Counted from the first letter of the stretch, positions 52,238 through 60,191 are shown. The stretch is DNA of 64,000 bases from Caulobacter sp. BK020 (GCF_004342605.1 NZ_SLZL01000008.1:62001-126000); one strand, 5' to 3'. A program made the numbers and translations. Notes: generated from the sequence alone by a model not told the origin.

Positions 52238-53127
52238 TGAGAGCGGTTCCTCGTCAGCAGCAGCAGCGGCATCACCTGGTTCTTGCGCAGGGCGATGATC
52301 AGCACCCCCACTAGCGCGAGCAGCGTGCCGAGTCCCATCCGGGCGTCGAAATGATCGTGCGTGATCAGCACGCCCAGGCCAATGGTCATCAGCGGAGTCA
52401 TCAGGGTCAGCGGCGCCACCAGGTTGGCGTCGTGGCGCTGGATCAGGCCGTAATAGGCGGTGTGGGCCAGGACCGAGACGATCAGGGCCGAGAACAGCAG
52501 GGCCGCCAGGAACGGCCAGCCGGCCTTCAGGGCCAGGCCCGGGGCGCCGGGTTCCGTGGCGAGGCTCAGCAGGGCCAGCGGCAGGATCGAGGTGGCGCCC
52601 ACCCAGGCCTGGAACTGCAGCGGCTTCACGCCTTCGATCTGCTTCATCATCACCGCGCCCAGCGAGCCGGTGAAGGCCGAGGCGACGATGAACCACAGGC
52701 CCGGCGACAGGCTCAGGCCGTGCGGGTTCCACATCACCACCACCGCGCCGGTCAGGGTCAGGGCGATGCCCAGGCCGCGCTTCCAGCGCACCTTCTCGCC
52801 CAGCAGCAGCATCGACAGGATCGTCGTGAACGGCACGGCCAGCTGGATCACCACCGCCGAAGCCGAGGGCGAGGCGGTCCGGAAGCCCATGAACAGCAGG
52901 GCGAAGTTGCCCGCCCCCATGAGCAGGCCGACCGCCACGATCCGCCACGCCGGTCGGGGCGCGGGCAGCAGCCAGGGCAGGGTCACCGCCGCGACGATCG
53001 CGAACCGCACCGCCGCATAGAACAGCGGCGGCACGCCCCACTGGGCGACCACGATCTTGGAGACGATGTTGTTGCAGGCCCAGACCAGGCAGACCAGGAC
53101 CAGCACGCCGAAGTCGCGCAGGGACAT
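52234..53127 (-). CDS. EamA/DMT-family transporter
   Basis: 297 aa, ten membrane helices in two five-helix EamA repeats (first LVLVCLVWACNNIVSKIVVAQWG, second PGLWFIVASAFTGSLGAVMMKQI). Drug/metabolite-superfamily members export amino acids, metabolites or sugars; substrate unknown. It is the first gene of an operon with a muropeptide amidase, which raises the possibility that it carries wall fragments, but this is speculative. Divergent from the monooxygenase gene with a palindromic operator in between. Confidence 0.9.
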   Translation of the reverse strand: MSLRDFGVLVLVCLVWACNNIVSKIVVAQWGVPPLFYAAVRFAIVAAVTLPWLLPAPRPAWRIVAVGLLMGAGNFALLFMGFRTASPSASAVVIQLAVPFTTILSMLLLGEKVRWKRGLGIALTLTGAVVVMWNPHGLSLSPGLWFIVASAFTGSLGAVMMKQIEGVKPLQFQAWVGATSILPLALLSLATEPGAPGLALKAGWPFLAALLFSALIVSVLAHTAYYGLIQRHDANLVAPLTLMTPLMTIGLGVLITHDHFDARMGLGTLLALVGVLIIALRKNQVMPLLLLTRNRSQ

Positions 53128-53237
53128 GGGAGGACCGATACGCGTCGCCGGTGAAGGTTTGCAATCAAAACCGATCGTCGCCGGCGCGCTCCTTCGCGAC
53201 GCCGCGGTTGACGTTCCGCCTAAACGGTCGTTTGCTG

Positions 53238-53252
53238 GTGAACAATGTTCAC
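53238..53252. promoter_or_regulatory. Perfect 15-bp palindromic operator before the monooxygenase gene
   Basis: GTGAACAATGTTCAC is a perfect odd-length palindrome 53 bp before the monooxygenase start and 110 bp before the divergent transporter start. The shape is that of a TetR-type dimer site. The core GGTGAACAATGTTC recurs at 60327-60340. No regulator gene adjoins, so the protein that binds is not identified. Confidence 0.65.
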
Positions 53253-53304
53253 ATACGCGAGCGTCCGGACCACCGGACCGGGTGAACCTCAGGGTGGAAG
53301 CACG

Positions 53305-54786
53305 ATGGCCATCGAGCACTTCGACGTACTGATCGTGGGCGCGGGCCTGTCGGGCATCGGCGCGGCCTACCACCTGCAGCGCGACTGTCCGGGCAAGACC
53401 TACGCCCTCCTCGAGGCGCGGGCGGCGATCGGCGGCACCTGGGACCTGTTCCGCTACCCCGGCATCCGCTCGGACAGCGACATGTACACCCTGGGCTACG
53501 CCTTCAAGCCGTGGCGCGAGGCGAAAGCCATCGCCGACGGCCCGTCGATCCTGCGCTATGTCCGCGAGACCGCCGACGAGAACGGGATCACCCCGCGCAT
53601 CCGCTTCGGCCACAAGGTCAAGCGGGCCAGCTGGTCGTCGGAGACCGCGACCTGGACCGTCGAGGCCGAGCACGAGGGCCGGATCGTCAAGCTCACCTGC
53701 GGCTTCCTGTCGATGTGCAGCGGCTACTACAATTACGACGCCGGCTATACGCCCGACTTTCCGGGGACCGAGCGGTTCCGGGGCCGGATCGTCCATCCCC
53801 AGCACTGGCCCGGGGACCTCGACTACGCCGGCAAGCGGGTGGTGGTGATCGGCAGCGGCGCGACGGCCGTGACCCTGGTGCCGGAAATGGCCAGGACCGC
53901 CGGCCACGTGACCATGCTGCAGCGCTCGCCCACCTATGTGGTGTCGCGGCCGGCCGAGGACGGGCTGGCCAACTGGCTGCGGGCGAAGCTGCCGGCCATG
54001 ACCGCCTACGGGATCACGCGCTGGAAGAACGTGCTGATGCAGATGCTGTTCTTCCGGATCGCCCGCAAGAAGCCGGAAAAGACCAAGCAGCAGCTGCTGG
54101 GCCTGGTGCGCGAGCACCTGGGGCCCGACTACGACGTCGAGACCCATTTCACGCCGCGCTACAATCCGTGGGACCAGCGGCTGTGCCTGGTGCCGGACGC
54201 CGACCTGTTCGCCTCGATCAAGGCGGGGACCTCGTCGGTGGTCACGGACCAGATCGAGACCTTCACCGAAGACGGCCTGCTGCTGAAGTCGGGCCAGACC
54301 CTGCCCGCCGACATCATCGTCACCGCCACGGGCCTGCGCATGCAGCTGCTGGGGGAGATGGAGGTCGTCGTCGACGGCCGGAAGATCGCGCCGCACGAGA
54401 CCACCAGCTACAAGGGCATGATGTTCAGCGACGTGCCGAACCTGGCCTCGACCTTCGGCTACACCAACGCCAGCTGGACCCTGAAGGCCGACCTGACGGC
54501 CGAATATGTCTGCCGCCTGCTCAAGCACATGGACCGTACGGGCGCGCAGATCTGCACCCCCCGCCTGCCGGAGGGCGAGATGGAGATCGAGCCCTGGCTG
54601 GACTTCTCGTCCGGCTACGTCCAGCGCGCCCTGGCCGTGCTGCCCCGGCAGGGAACCAAGGTCCCGTGGAAGGTGCACCAGAACTACGCCCTGGACCTGA
54701 TGGCCCTGCGCTACGGCAGGGTTGACGACGGGACGATGGAGTTCTCCACGGCCCGGGCCCCGGCGAAAGCGCGGGAAGCGGCCTAG
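53305..54786 (+). CDS. Flavin-containing monooxygenase, Baeyer-Villiger type I
   Basis: 493 aa. FAD Rossmann motif IVGAGLSGIGAAYHL, NADPH Rossmann motif VVVIGSGATAVTLVPE, and the fingerprint FRGRIVHPQHWP, which fits FxGxxxHxxxW(P/D) of Baeyer-Villiger monooxygenases. GGTWDLFRYPGIRSDSDMYTLGY is also typical. Inserts one oxygen into ketones to give esters or lactones; substrate unknown. ATG 53305 follows AGGGTGGAAG. Expression is probably controlled by the palindrome upstream. Hairpins follow its stop. Confidence 0.92.
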   Translation: MAIEHFDVLIVGAGLSGIGAAYHLQRDCPGKTYALLEARAAIGGTWDLFRYPGIRSDSDMYTLGYAFKPWREAKAIADGPSILRYVRETADENGITPRIRFGHKVKRASWSSETATWTVEAEHEGRIVKLTCGFLSMCSGYYNYDAGYTPDFPGTERFRGRIVHPQHWPGDLDYAGKRVVVIGSGATAVTLVPEMARTAGHVTMLQRSPTYVVSRPAEDGLANWLRAKLPAMTAYGITRWKNVLMQMLFFRIARKKPEKTKQQLLGLVREHLGPDYDVETHFTPRYNPWDQRLCLVPDADLFASIKAGTSSVVTDQIETFTEDGLLLKSGQTLPADIIVTATGLRMQLLGEMEVVVDGRKIAPHETTSYKGMMFSDVPNLASTFGYTNASWTLKADLTAEYVCRLLKHMDRTGAQICTPRLPEGEMEIEPWLDFSSGYVQRALAVLPRQGTKVPWKVHQNYALDLMALRYGRVDDGTMEFSTARAPAKAREAA

Positions 54787-54788
54787 GC

Positions 54789-54826
54789 TCCGCCCCCTGT
54801 GGGGGCGGACAGACCGCGAAGCGGTC
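54789..54826. repeat. Tandem GC-rich hairpins after the monooxygenase gene
   Basis: TCCGCCCCC/GGGGGCGGA (54789-54797/54801-54809) and GACCGC/GCGGTC (54812-54817/54821-54826) form two adjacent stems directly after the stop. The sequence resembles the dispersed palindromic repeats of Caulobacter and may also terminate transcription before RNA copy B. Confidence 0.6.
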
Positions 54827-54889
54827 AGGTGGGGGCAAGTGTTCGCCGGCACGGCTTCTCATCCTCACGCTTCTGGCTGTGAGTTAGTG

Positions 54890-55340
54890 GAAAGGGTCGC
54901 GGAGCGCCGGACATCGTCCGGAGTTTGAAAAACAATACCGTTTCGACGAAGCCCGATCGCTCCGCGCGGTCGTTATCCGGAAGCCTGCGGCGTTGAGCCC
55001 TGTTAGAGCCTCGCCGCCTTGAAGCCTCCGACGGGCGGGCCAGGTCAACGAAACCCGGTCCCGGACCGCGAGCCTGTCAAAGCCCGCCTGTTGCTAAGTC
55101 AGCCCTTGCATCACGTCGTATCTGTATAACAGGCCCGACCGGCACCAGAGACGCAAGGTTTGGTCCTCCGAAGAGGACCGCCGACAGAGCTTCCCGCTCG
55201 ATCGCCCCTCGCCGCCGCATCGGTCGCTGGCCATGCGCCCTTTCCATGCGACGAGGTGAGATCAGGATAGGCCCGGTCCGGAAGGGTGAGGATCAAATCG
55301 GGTCGAGATTTTTCAGGGCGTTGATTTGGTTGGAGTTTGC
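54890..55340 (+). ncRNA. Candidate structured RNA, copy B
   Basis: Second copy of the element at 14050-14500, in a 799-bp gap without a supportable gene. Shared exact blocks: TACCGTTTCGACGAAG (54936-54951), CGTTATCCGGAAGCCT (54971-54986), CCGACGGGC (55028-55036), GCTTCCCGCTCGA (55189-55201), GCCGCATCGGTCG (55214-55226). Helix CCGGAC/GTCCGG (54907-54912/54916-54921) differs from copy A by one compensated pair. CTCGATC/GGTCGAG (55197-55203/55301-55307) keeps pairing through a U-G on the plus strand. CCCTTTCC/GGAAGGG (55238-55245/55280-55286) is also compensated. The interior 55045-55180 is unlike copy A. Ends approximate. Confidence 0.6.
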
Positions 55341-55370
55341 CCGCTATCCGCCGAGCGTAAACCCCCAAAC

Positions 55371-55404
55371 TCCGCTCATCCCGGCATTCGCCGGGATGAG
55401 CGGA
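55371..55404. repeat. 15-bp stem hairpin, REP-like
   Basis: TCCGCTCATCCCGGC (55371-55385) and GCCGGGATGAGCGGA (55390-55404) pair perfectly over an ATTC loop, followed by TCAAAAAT. The TCATCCCGGC-type hairpin is a widespread proteobacterial intergenic repeat. It may mark the end of the RNA B transcript. Confidence 0.65.
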
Positions 55405-55585
55405 TCAAAAATCGAGATGAAGGAAGCCAGGACACTCCAGGCATGAATTTTACGCATGGCTCCCCACAGTTTACGTCGATTGTCGATCCTCGCCATAGGG
55501 CCTTCAATGCAGACATTGCCGAAGTCAGGCGCCCTGGGCCCAGTGAATGCTCGTCGCCGACGAAGTATCGGAGCCAATCAAAATC

Positions 55586-56638
55586 ATGAGATTCTTCATC
55601 CGCGTCGCGCTGACCACCACCGTGCTGCTTGGCGCCAGCGGTCTCGCTCTGGAACTGGCGCATTGCTTTGCCGGTCAACGGCCTCCCCTCTCGTTGGAGC
55701 CCCCTCGGACGCCAGCACCGCTCGACGCGTGGCCTGTCGGCGATACGGAGCGGGTTTGGTCAGCGTCCCATGGCCTGGTCCAGGCGCCTATCTGGCCTGG
55801 CGAGCCCCCGAACATGGTCGGCGCCCAATCCGATCCAGAAAGCGTGCGCGTCGCCAAGACGCCCGACGCGCTCACGGGCGATCGATCCGAAACGGTGCTC
55901 AACGTTAGCCGTCCGACCATGACGATCTATCCGCCCAAGGGACGCAATACGGGCGCCGCGATCATCGTATTTCCCGGCGGCGGTTTTCGCGCGGTGGCGA
56001 TCACGTTGGAGGGGACTGAAGTCTGCGATTGGATCGCGGCCAGGGGCGTGACGTGCATCCTGTCCAAGTATCGGGTGCCCGGCAGCAACCACTACTGGAA
56101 CCCCCAGTGCCGCTGTGTCATTGACCCCAAGCCGCCCCGCGCGCTCCAAGACGCCCAACGAACGATCCGCCTCGTCAGGACGCGAGCCGCCAGCCTGGAC
56201 GTTGATCCGCACAAAATCGGCGTCATGGGCTTTTCGGCTGGGGGGTATCTGGTGGCCCAGACCAGCAACATCTTCGAGTCTAGTTACGCGCCGGTCGATG
56301 GGGCGGACCGCGTTAGCAGCCGCCCTGACTTCGCCATCGCTTTCTTTCCTGGGCATCTCTGCCGGAATGGCGCCTTGGATCCTGGCATACGGGTCACCGG
56401 ACGTACCCCACCGACCTTCTTACTTCAGTCCTGGGACGACCCAGTAGATCCCATCTGTAACAGCACACTGTATGCCCGAGCGTTGAATGACGCGAACGTA
56501 TCGGCCGAAGTTCACCTATTCGCCCATGGCGGCCATGCTTTCGCACTAAGGCGTAATCATTCGCCTGACACAGTCTGGCCCGGTCTGCTGGAAAACTGGC
56601 TGGCTCAGATCGGCATGCTGTCCGATCCGTCACGGTAG
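55586..56638 (+). CDS. Secreted alpha/beta-hydrolase (BD-FAE / acetyl-xylan-esterase-like)
   Basis: 350 aa with a signal-like N-terminus (MRFFIRVALTTTVLLGASGLAL). The hydrolase core has the oxyanion loop VFPGGGFRAVAI, nucleophile elbow VMGFSAGGYLVA (Ser), acid in LLQSWDDPVDPI (Asp) and His in FAHGGHAFALRR. This matches esterases annotated as acetyl-xylan or feruloyl esterase-like, acting on polysaccharide decorations. Base composition is visibly less GC-rich than the surroundings, suggesting transfer. ATG 55586 gives the signal peptide; ATG 55547 would add 13 residues. It stands alone. Confidence 0.85.
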   Translation: MRFFIRVALTTTVLLGASGLALELAHCFAGQRPPLSLEPPRTPAPLDAWPVGDTERVWSASHGLVQAPIWPGEPPNMVGAQSDPESVRVAKTPDALTGDRSETVLNVSRPTMTIYPPKGRNTGAAIIVFPGGGFRAVAITLEGTEVCDWIAARGVTCILSKYRVPGSNHYWNPQCRCVIDPKPPRALQDAQRTIRLVRTRAASLDVDPHKIGVMGFSAGGYLVAQTSNIFESSYAPVDGADRVSSRPDFAIAFFPGHLCRNGALDPGIRVTGRTPPTFLLQSWDDPVDPICNSTLYARALNDANVSAEVHLFAHGGHAFALRRNHSPDTVWPGLLENWLAQIGMLSDPSR

Positions 56639-56753
56639 CTCTAATATCGATTTATTCTCCAGGCTTGAGCTTGGCCAAGCTTTTGAATGTCCGCATTTCG
56701 CCCGACCATCAGGGTCAGTTACGGGTCGAAGCCGCCAGCCGGCCGTCCCAACG

Positions 56754-57404
56754 CTAGTCCTCGTCGTCGAAGCCCTCGTCCTCCTCCACCGGCGCGGCCT
56801 TCACCGCCGCCCCGCCCTTGCGCTTCACGAACCGCAGGGCGGTGTGGGTCTTGGAAAACGCGCAGACCTTGGTGTCGACCAGCCCCCGCTCGCGCGCCGC
56901 GGCCAGGATCTCGACGTCCTTCAGCGGCGCGCCCTTGCCCTTCTGGGCGACGATCCAGAGCGCGCCCTTGGGCCCCAGCCCGCCGGCCAGGTCCTCGAGC
57001 CGGTCGAAGTCGGCCAGGTCCTCGACGCCCAGGAACAGCAGGTCGATGTCCTCATAGGCCTCGACGGGTTCGACCCGCGTCGACAGCTCGTCCAGGAACT
57101 CGGCATCGTCGATCCCCTCGACCACCACCGTCTGGCCGGCCCTGACGCCCAGCTTGTCCAGGCGCCCGGGCGGGTTCTGGATGGCGTGCAGCCACTTGGC
57201 CGCCTGGCCCGGCTCCAGCGTGAAGCGCGTGCCGTCGCTGAGCACCAGGTCGTCGCCCTCGACCCGCAGGTCGCGCAGGGCATGGCCCTGGTAGATGCCG
57301 CGCACGGCGCCGCGGAAGATCAGCTTGGGCGGCTCCCATAGCAGCTTGCCGTCGCTCTCGCCGTCCGACAGCTGCCCCCAGACGCCCTTGGCTTCCTTGC
57401 CCAT
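56754..57404 (-). CDS. Conserved hypothetical protein with DUF3052-like features
   Basis: About 216 aa. An N-terminal beta-rich part (LLWEPPKLIFRGAVRGIYQGHALRDLRVEGDDLVLSDGTRFTLEPGQAAKWLHAI) precedes a Rossmann-like half (VVEGIDDAEFLDELSTRV, DLLFLGVEDLADFDRLEDL, ALWIVAQKGKG, DTKVCAFSKTHTALRFVKRK) that resembles DUF3052. An acidic tail (EEDEGFDDED) ends it. The function is unknown. ATG 57404 or GTG 57407 overlaps the crotonase stop, so the two are coupled. A methyltransferase-like fold without the SAM motif is a possibility. Confidence 0.75.
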   Translation of the reverse strand: MGKEAKGVWGQLSDGESDGKLLWEPPKLIFRGAVRGIYQGHALRDLRVEGDDLVLSDGTRFTLEPGQAAKWLHAIQNPPGRLDKLGVRAGQTVVVEGIDDAEFLDELSTRVEPVEAYEDIDLLFLGVEDLADFDRLEDLAGGLGPKGALWIVAQKGKGAPLKDVEILAAARERGLVDTKVCAFSKTHTALRFVKRKGGAAVKAAPVEEDEGFDDED

Positions 57405-58210
57405 CACGACCCCCGGAAGTTGGGCTGGCGCTTTTCGAGGATGGCCTCGACGCCCTCCATGTGGTCGTCGGTGTGGTGGGCGATGGCCTGGGCCGACGCG
57501 CTCATCTCCATCAGGGTTTCGTAGCTGGCGCTCGTGCCGTGCTTGAGCAGGCTCTTGGCCATGCGCAGGGCGTGGGGCGGCTGCTGGGCGATGCGGGCCG
57601 CCAGGGCCAGGGCCTCGTCCATCAGGACGTCGGCCGGCACGGCCTTGCTGACCAGGCCCCAGGCCTCGGCCTTGGCCGCGTCGATCACGTCGCCGGTGAA
57701 GAGCAGTTCGGCGGCGCGGCTCATGCCGATGGTCCGCGGCATCAGCCAGGCCCCGCCGTCGCCGGGGATCAGGCCCAGCTTCAGGAAGGTCACGCCGAAC
57801 TTCGCGGTGTCGGCGGCGATGCGGATGTCGGTCATGCAGGCCACGTCGCAGCCCAGGCCGATGGCCGCGCCGTTCACGGCCGCGATCGAGGGGACCTCCA
57901 GGCCGTAGATGGCCCGCACGATGCGGTGGATGTTCTTGCGGTAGCCGTCGCGGACCTTGACGCCGTTGCCGCCGAACGCCCCTTCCCGCGCCTTCATCGC
58001 CTTGACGTCGCCGCCGGCCGAGAAGGCCCGCCCCGCGCCGGTCAGGATCACGCAGCGGATGTCCTGGTCGTCGTTGATCGCCTCGCAGGCCGCCGCGACC
58101 TGGTCGCCGTCGCCGGGGGCGCCCAGGGCGTTCAGGGCGTCGGGCCGGTTGAGGGTGAGGATGGCCACGTGGCCGCGCTTCTCGGTCAGGATCAGGGGGT
58201 CTTGCGACAT
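57404..58210 (-). CDS. Enoyl-CoA hydratase/isomerase family protein
   Basis: 268 aa crotonase. Motifs: LTLNRPDALNALG, oxyanion-hole segments GAGRAFSAGGDVKAM and AAVNGAAIGLGCDVACMTDIRIA, and FLKLGLIPGDGGAWLMPRTIG, where the two Glu of hydratases would be expected. The second site reads PGDGG, so hydratase chemistry is not certain; isomerase or other crotonase reactions are possible. It is upstream of and coupled to the conserved hypothetical gene. Confidence 0.9.
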   Translation of the reverse strand: MSQDPLILTEKRGHVAILTLNRPDALNALGAPGDGDQVAAACEAINDDQDIRCVILTGAGRAFSAGGDVKAMKAREGAFGGNGVKVRDGYRKNIHRIVRAIYGLEVPSIAAVNGAAIGLGCDVACMTDIRIAADTAKFGVTFLKLGLIPGDGGAWLMPRTIGMSRAAELLFTGDVIDAAKAEAWGLVSKAVPADVLMDEALALAARIAQQPPHALRMAKSLLKHGTSASYETLMEMSASAQAIAHHTDDHMEGVEAILEKRQPNFRGS

Positions 58211-58520
58211 GCCAGCGGCTCCGGTGTTTGGCCCTGCATAACGCAAATCATGCAGGGAGAAGCAAGAGACCAGCGCTCATCGGACCGCGTTCTACAAACT
58301 AAGGTTAATCCCTGACTTCGCTCAAAACAGACAAGACTCTGGGCTTGCTATTGTGATCACACACAAGACCTGGAAGATCTTGGGCGGTGAGAACAAGACG
58401 CAACAGCAGGCCTGCGACATTTTAGACAAGCTGAGCCATAAAAACCGTTAGCGCAGAAGAGAATCATAGGTTTCTACTAAGGTCAGGGACGATTTTGAAA
58501 AGCGGTGGCGTGCAGTGCTC
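58211..58520. other. Gene-poor region before the receiver gene
   Basis: 310 bp of clearly lower GC than the flanks. A GTG at 58353 opens a 32-codon frame (VITHKTWKILGGENKTQQQ start, ending LSHKNR) to a TAG at 58449-58451. It has no ribosome-binding site and no known relative, so it is not called as a gene. AGGTTAATCCC near 58303 is unremarkable. The region should contain promoters for the crotonase (minus) and receiver (plus) genes. Confidence 0.4.
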
Positions 58521-58874
58521 ATGTCCCACAGACATGCTTTGATCATCGAGGACGAAATCCTCATCGCGATGGAAGTTGAGGCCCTGCTCGGCGAGCAGGG
58601 GTTCGACAGCTTCGACATCGCGGAAAGCCCGCAGGACGCGCTGGATTGCGCGCTGCGGCGTCCGCCCGACCTGATCACCGCCGACTATCGCATCGTCGGC
58701 GGCACCGGCGTCGAGGCGGTCACCGCCATCCTGGCTCGGCTGGGGCCCATCCCCGTGGTCTATGTGACCGGCAACGCCGACCAGCTGGGCGCGCGCACCC
58801 GCGCCGTGGTCGACAAGCCGATCTCGCCCCACCGCCTGGCCGAGGCCTGCGCCATGGTCCAGAGCGCGGCCTAG
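58521..58874 (+). CDS. Single-domain response regulator
   Basis: 117 aa, only a receiver domain. Acidic pair in ALIIEDEILIAMEVEALL, phospho-acceptor Asp in PDLITADYRIVGGTG, Thr/Ser switch in VVYVTGNAD and conserved Lys in VVDKPISP. There is no output domain, so it must pass phosphate or bind a partner, as Caulobacter CheY-like, DivK-type or FixJ-like lone receivers do. No kinase gene is nearby. The ATG at 58521 follows GTGCAGTGCTC; a GTG at 58515 is possible. Confidence 0.92.
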   Translation: MSHRHALIIEDEILIAMEVEALLGEQGFDSFDIAESPQDALDCALRRPPDLITADYRIVGGTGVEAVTAILARLGPIPVVYVTGNADQLGARTRAVVDKPISPHRLAEACAMVQSAA

Positions 58875-58925
58875 GCGCCTCCATCTCCCGACGACTATGC
58901 TGGCGGCCCGCAGGGGAGCCGCCCA

Positions 58926-59537
58926 ATGATCATCGACACGCTCGAAGCCCTCGAAGCGCTCTACACGCCGGCCCCCGCCCCGGCCTCGACCGTCAAGGTC
59001 GCCGACCGCATCACCCCGCACTATCGCGCCCTGATCGAGGCCTCGCCGTTCCTGGCCCTGGCCACCGCCGGTCCCGAGGGCCTGGACTGCAGCCCGCGCG
59101 GCGACCAGCCCGGCTTCGTCCGCATCCAGGACGAGCGGACGCTGATCCTGCCCGACCGGCGCGGCAACAACCGCATCGACAGCCTTCGCAACGTGATCCG
59201 CGACCCGCGCGTGGCGCTGATGTTCCTGATCCCCGGCTCGGGCACGACCTTCCGCGTCAATGGGCGGGCGGTGATCAGCGCCGATCCCGACCTGCTGGAA
59301 AACTTCGCGGTCGAGGGCAAGGCGCCGCGCACCTGTCTGGTGGTCACCGTGGTCGAGGCCTATTTCCAGTGCGCCCGCGCCATCGTCCGCTCGGGTCTCT
59401 GGACGGCGGAGAGCCAGGTCGATCCCCGATCCCTGCCCACGCCCGGCGCGATGCTCGCGGCGATGAGCGAGGACGCCGAGGGCGGCGAGGCCTACGACAA
59501 GGCCTGGCCGGAACGGGCGGCGGCGACGCTCTGGTGA
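58926..59537 (+). CDS. FMN-binding pyridoxamine 5'-phosphate oxidase-like (PPOX) protein
   Basis: 203 aa split-barrel flavoprotein of the MSMEG_1061-like group: SPFLALATAGPEGLDCSPRGDQPGFVRI, LILPDRRGNNRIDSLRNVIRDPRVALMFLIPGSGTTFRVNGRAVI and AYFQCARAIVRSGLW. These bind FMN or F420-like cofactors and reduce small molecules; the substrate is unknown. ATG 58926 lies 12 bp after AGGGGAG. It is followed by an inverted-repeat element and the dksA terminator. Confidence 0.88.
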   Translation: MIIDTLEALEALYTPAPAPASTVKVADRITPHYRALIEASPFLALATAGPEGLDCSPRGDQPGFVRIQDERTLILPDRRGNNRIDSLRNVIRDPRVALMFLIPGSGTTFRVNGRAVISADPDLLENFAVEGKAPRTCLVVTVVEAYFQCARAIVRSGLWTAESQVDPRSLPTPGAMLAAMSEDAEGGEAYDKAWPERAAATLW

Positions 59538-59539
59538 AT

Positions 59540-59688
59540 CCTTCTCCCCTTGCGGGAGAAGGTGGCCTCCGAAGGAGGTCGGATGAGGGGTCGCACCGCA
59601 CTTGCCCGCTCTCACGGTTTGCGGCTGAACCGCTCCTCAACCCTCATCCGTCAGCTTCACTGACACCTTCTCCCGCAAGGGGAGAAGG
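59540..59688. repeat. 149-bp inverted-repeat element between PPOX gene and dksA
   Basis: A 25-nt sequence at 59540-59564 (starts CCTTCTCCCCTTGCGGG) recurs in reverse complement at 59664-59688. A second inverted pair, GGATGAGGG/CCCTCATCC, lies inside at 59581-59589/59641-59649. Long nested inverted repeats of this kind are typical non-autonomous intergenic repeats (REPIN/MITE-like) in Caulobacter. It begins three bases after the stop codon of the PPOX gene. Confidence 0.75.
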
Positions 59689-59697
59689 AAGAAACGA

Positions 59698-59730
59698 AAG
59701 CGGCCTCGCCCGGGTGGGGCGAGGCCGCTT
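59698..59730 (-). terminator. Terminator of dksA
   Basis: AAGCGGCCTCGCCC (59698-59711) pairs with GGGCGAGGCCGCTT (59717-59730), a 14-bp stem with a five-base loop. On the minus strand the stem is followed by TCGTTTCTTCC, a T-rich tail. It lies 33 bp after the dksA stop. Confidence 0.85.
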
Positions 59731-59762
59731 GAAACACATCGAAGTCGAAGGTCGGTGAACCT

Positions 59763-60191
59763 TCAGTCGTCGCGGTGAACCCGTTCCCGGCGTTCATGGC
59801 GTTCCTGGGCTTCCAGGCTGAGCGTCGCGGTGGGCCGCGCGTCCAGTCTCGCCAAACCGATCGGCTCGCCGGTCTCTTCGCAATAGCCGTAGGAACCGTC
59901 CTCGACCCGGCGCAACGCCTGGTCGATCTTGGAGATGAGTTTTCTCTGACGATCCCGGGTGCGAAGCTCCAGCGCCCGGTCAGTTTCCGACGACGCACGA
60001 TCGGCGAGGTCGGCATGGTTTTCAGTTTCAGCCTGCAGGTGGGAAACCGTCTCGCGAGATTCGCGGAGGATCTCTTCTTTCCAGGCCAGGAGCTTCTGCT
60101 TGAAATATTCAAGCTGACGCTCGTTCATGAATGGCTCGTCGTCCGAAGGACGATACGAGTCGGGTACCTTAAGAACAGTGGCCGTTTGCAT
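59763..60191 (-). CDS. dksA: RNA polymerase-binding regulator DksA (zinc-finger degenerate)
   Basis: 142 aa. The coiled-coil tip motif DLADRASSETDRALELR (DxxDxA) is intact. The globular part reads GYCEETGEPIGLARLDARPTATLSLEAQERHERR, aligning with the zinc-finger DksA but keeping only the first of four cysteines. That is the usual alphaproteobacterial state, so zinc binding is not expected while ppGpp-linked control of transcription should persist. ATG 60191; a strong terminator follows. A GGTGAACAATGTTC core lies about 137 bp upstream. Confidence 0.93.
   Translation of the reverse strand: MQTATVLKVPDSYRPSDDEPFMNERQLEYFKQKLLAWKEEILRESRETVSHLQAETENHADLADRASSETDRALELRTRDRQRKLISKIDQALRRVEDGSYGYCEETGEPIGLARLDARPTATLSLEAQERHERRERVHRDD

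Noticed and set aside
55111..55368. 85-codon frame on the minus strand within RNA copy B
   Set aside because: It covers the conserved RNA blocks, and copy A has a different, unrelated frame there; the substitutions between copies follow base pairing rather than codons.
58353..58451. 32-codon GTG ORF before the receiver gene
   Set aside because: Short, lacks a ribosome-binding site, no homologue recognised; kept only as a note in the region entry.
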